From contig JBGQIB010000187.1 of the NCBI GenBank assembly GCA_041498295.1, positions 1 through 7,237 of the forward strand: 7,237 bases of DNA. The letters are read 5' to 3'. How positions within the stretch are numbered: the stretch's first letter is position 1; each line of letters starts with the position of its first letter. The translations under genes were made by a program, and so were the position numbers. Shown here in pieces: positions 6,962-7,237 of this stretch. The notes under the pieces were generated by a model, which did no database searches, was not told the DNA's origin, and saw only the letters and a program-made list of their open reading frames with translations. The stretch is from VGRW01 sp041498295 (GTDB lineage Bacteria; Myxococcota_A; UBA9160; SZUA-336).

Positions 6962-7167
6962 AGGGCCATGCGGAAGCGCGAGCAGTGCGCTCGTGATCCT
7001 CGTCCCCTCGCGAGACGGCGTGAACGTGCCAAAGAGCCGATCCCAGAGTGAGAAGAGATTTCCGTAGTTGCTGTGTCGGTCTGCTCGGCAACGCGTGAGT
7101 GGTGGGCCTTGTGGTGCCGTGCTGCGTGCGTTCTCTGAAACAGATGTATCATGGCGTGGTGCAGCTG
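6962..7167 (-). pseudogene. Frameshifted 3' relic of a sterol desaturase/fatty acid hydroxylase family gene
   Basis: Read on the minus strand, one frame (7167 down to about 7075) ends in the diiron-type histidine box HHKAHHSR (His codons near 7116-7099) followed by EQTD. A different frame continues with SNYGNLF (from 7072) and LWDRLFGTFTPSREG (from 7048). In intact fatty acid hydroxylase superfamily proteins these two blocks are contiguous and in one frame (HxxHHS...TD[ST]NYGN...WDRLFGT). The shift falls within GACACAGCAAC near 7070-7077; removing two bases restores TD-S-NYGN. Upstream, the first frame meets TAG at 7170-7168, and the rest of the enzyme, with its earlier histidine boxes and membrane helices, is absent. 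Downstream, TPSREG is followed quickly by SALLALPHGP, which suggests a further small deletion in the tail. The relic is therefore non-functional as a hydroxylase. Its upstream edge overlaps the start of the opposite-strand ChrB-like gene. Confidence 0.75.
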
Positions 7168-7237
7168 CTAGAGACGCGCGAAACCGCTCGCCCGACCTCC
7201 CCCGAAGGCGCGCGCTGGCTCCTGCTCATCCACCAGA
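7144..7237 (+). CDS. N-terminus of a ChrB-like (chromate resistance) protein, 3' partial
   Basis: An open plus-strand frame runs from ATG 7144 off the right edge, giving 31 full codons. It ends in GARWLLLIHQ, which matches my recollection of the first strand of the ChrB N-terminal domain family, where WLLLIHQ is typically followed by a PPKP-type sequence. ChrB proteins regulate or support chromate resistance, but many family members lie outside chromate operons, so the role here is open. The frame is open back to 7099, with several GTG codons as alternative starts (7156 and 7159 among them). No clear Shine-Dalgarno precedes any of them. TATCAT at 7147-7152 could be a -10 box serving a leaderless start at GTG 7159, which is speculative. 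The call rests on few residues, and the rest of the gene is outside the window. Confidence 0.55.
   Translation, partial: MYHGVVQLLETRETARPTSPEGARWLLLIHQ

Noticed and set aside
6793..7152. 119-codon minus-strand open frame taken as a real small gene
   Set aside because: Only its first ~26 residues look meaningful, and they are the histidine box of the hydroxylase relic. After the frameshift the reading is out of frame and overlaps the FHA gene.

Overview
The window is very GC-rich DNA (roughly 70 % by eye) with third codon positions that are almost always G or C. The gene content suggests a high-GC deltaproteobacterial-type genome such as Myxococcota, or a related uncultured lineage. The pointers are a Hanks-type Ser/Thr kinase fused to long TPR arrays, and an FHA protein with a DUF4388/PATAN-like domain. 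This placement is an inference; nothing in the window fixes the taxon.

Layout. (1) Bases 1-4164, plus strand, hold one giant gene whose frame is open to the left edge, so its 5' end lies outside. It has N-terminal TPRs, an unrecognised domain, one central membrane segment, a basic juxtamembrane stretch, a beta-rich region, a second helical-repeat array and a complete C-terminal kinase domain. (2) Bases 4165-4557 form a 393-base gene-free gap. It is filled by four tandem copies of a ~75-bp GC-rich repeat, followed by a possible promoter and a strong ribosome-binding site. (3) Bases 4558-6219, plus strand, encode an amidohydrolase of the D-aminoacylase-like (Amidohydro_3) family. (4) Bases 6212-6904, minus strand, encode an FHA + DUF4388 protein that converges on the amidohydrolase with an 8-base overlap. 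(5) Bases ~6962-7167, minus strand, hold a decayed, frameshifted 3' relic of a sterol desaturase/fatty acid hydroxylase gene. (6) From about 7144, plus strand, a new gene starts and runs off the right edge. Its first residues resemble the N-terminus of ChrB-type chromate resistance proteins.

The kinase and the FHA protein could be writer and reader of the same phospho-threonine signalling network, but they are on opposite strands and not in one operon. The amidohydrolase looks like an independent catabolic gene with its own leader. The most notable features are the inverted architecture of the kinase, the repeat array that also supplies the end of the kinase gene, the amidohydrolase that lacks two expected metal-binding histidines, and the hydroxylase relic hidden between the FHA gene and the ChrB-like gene.
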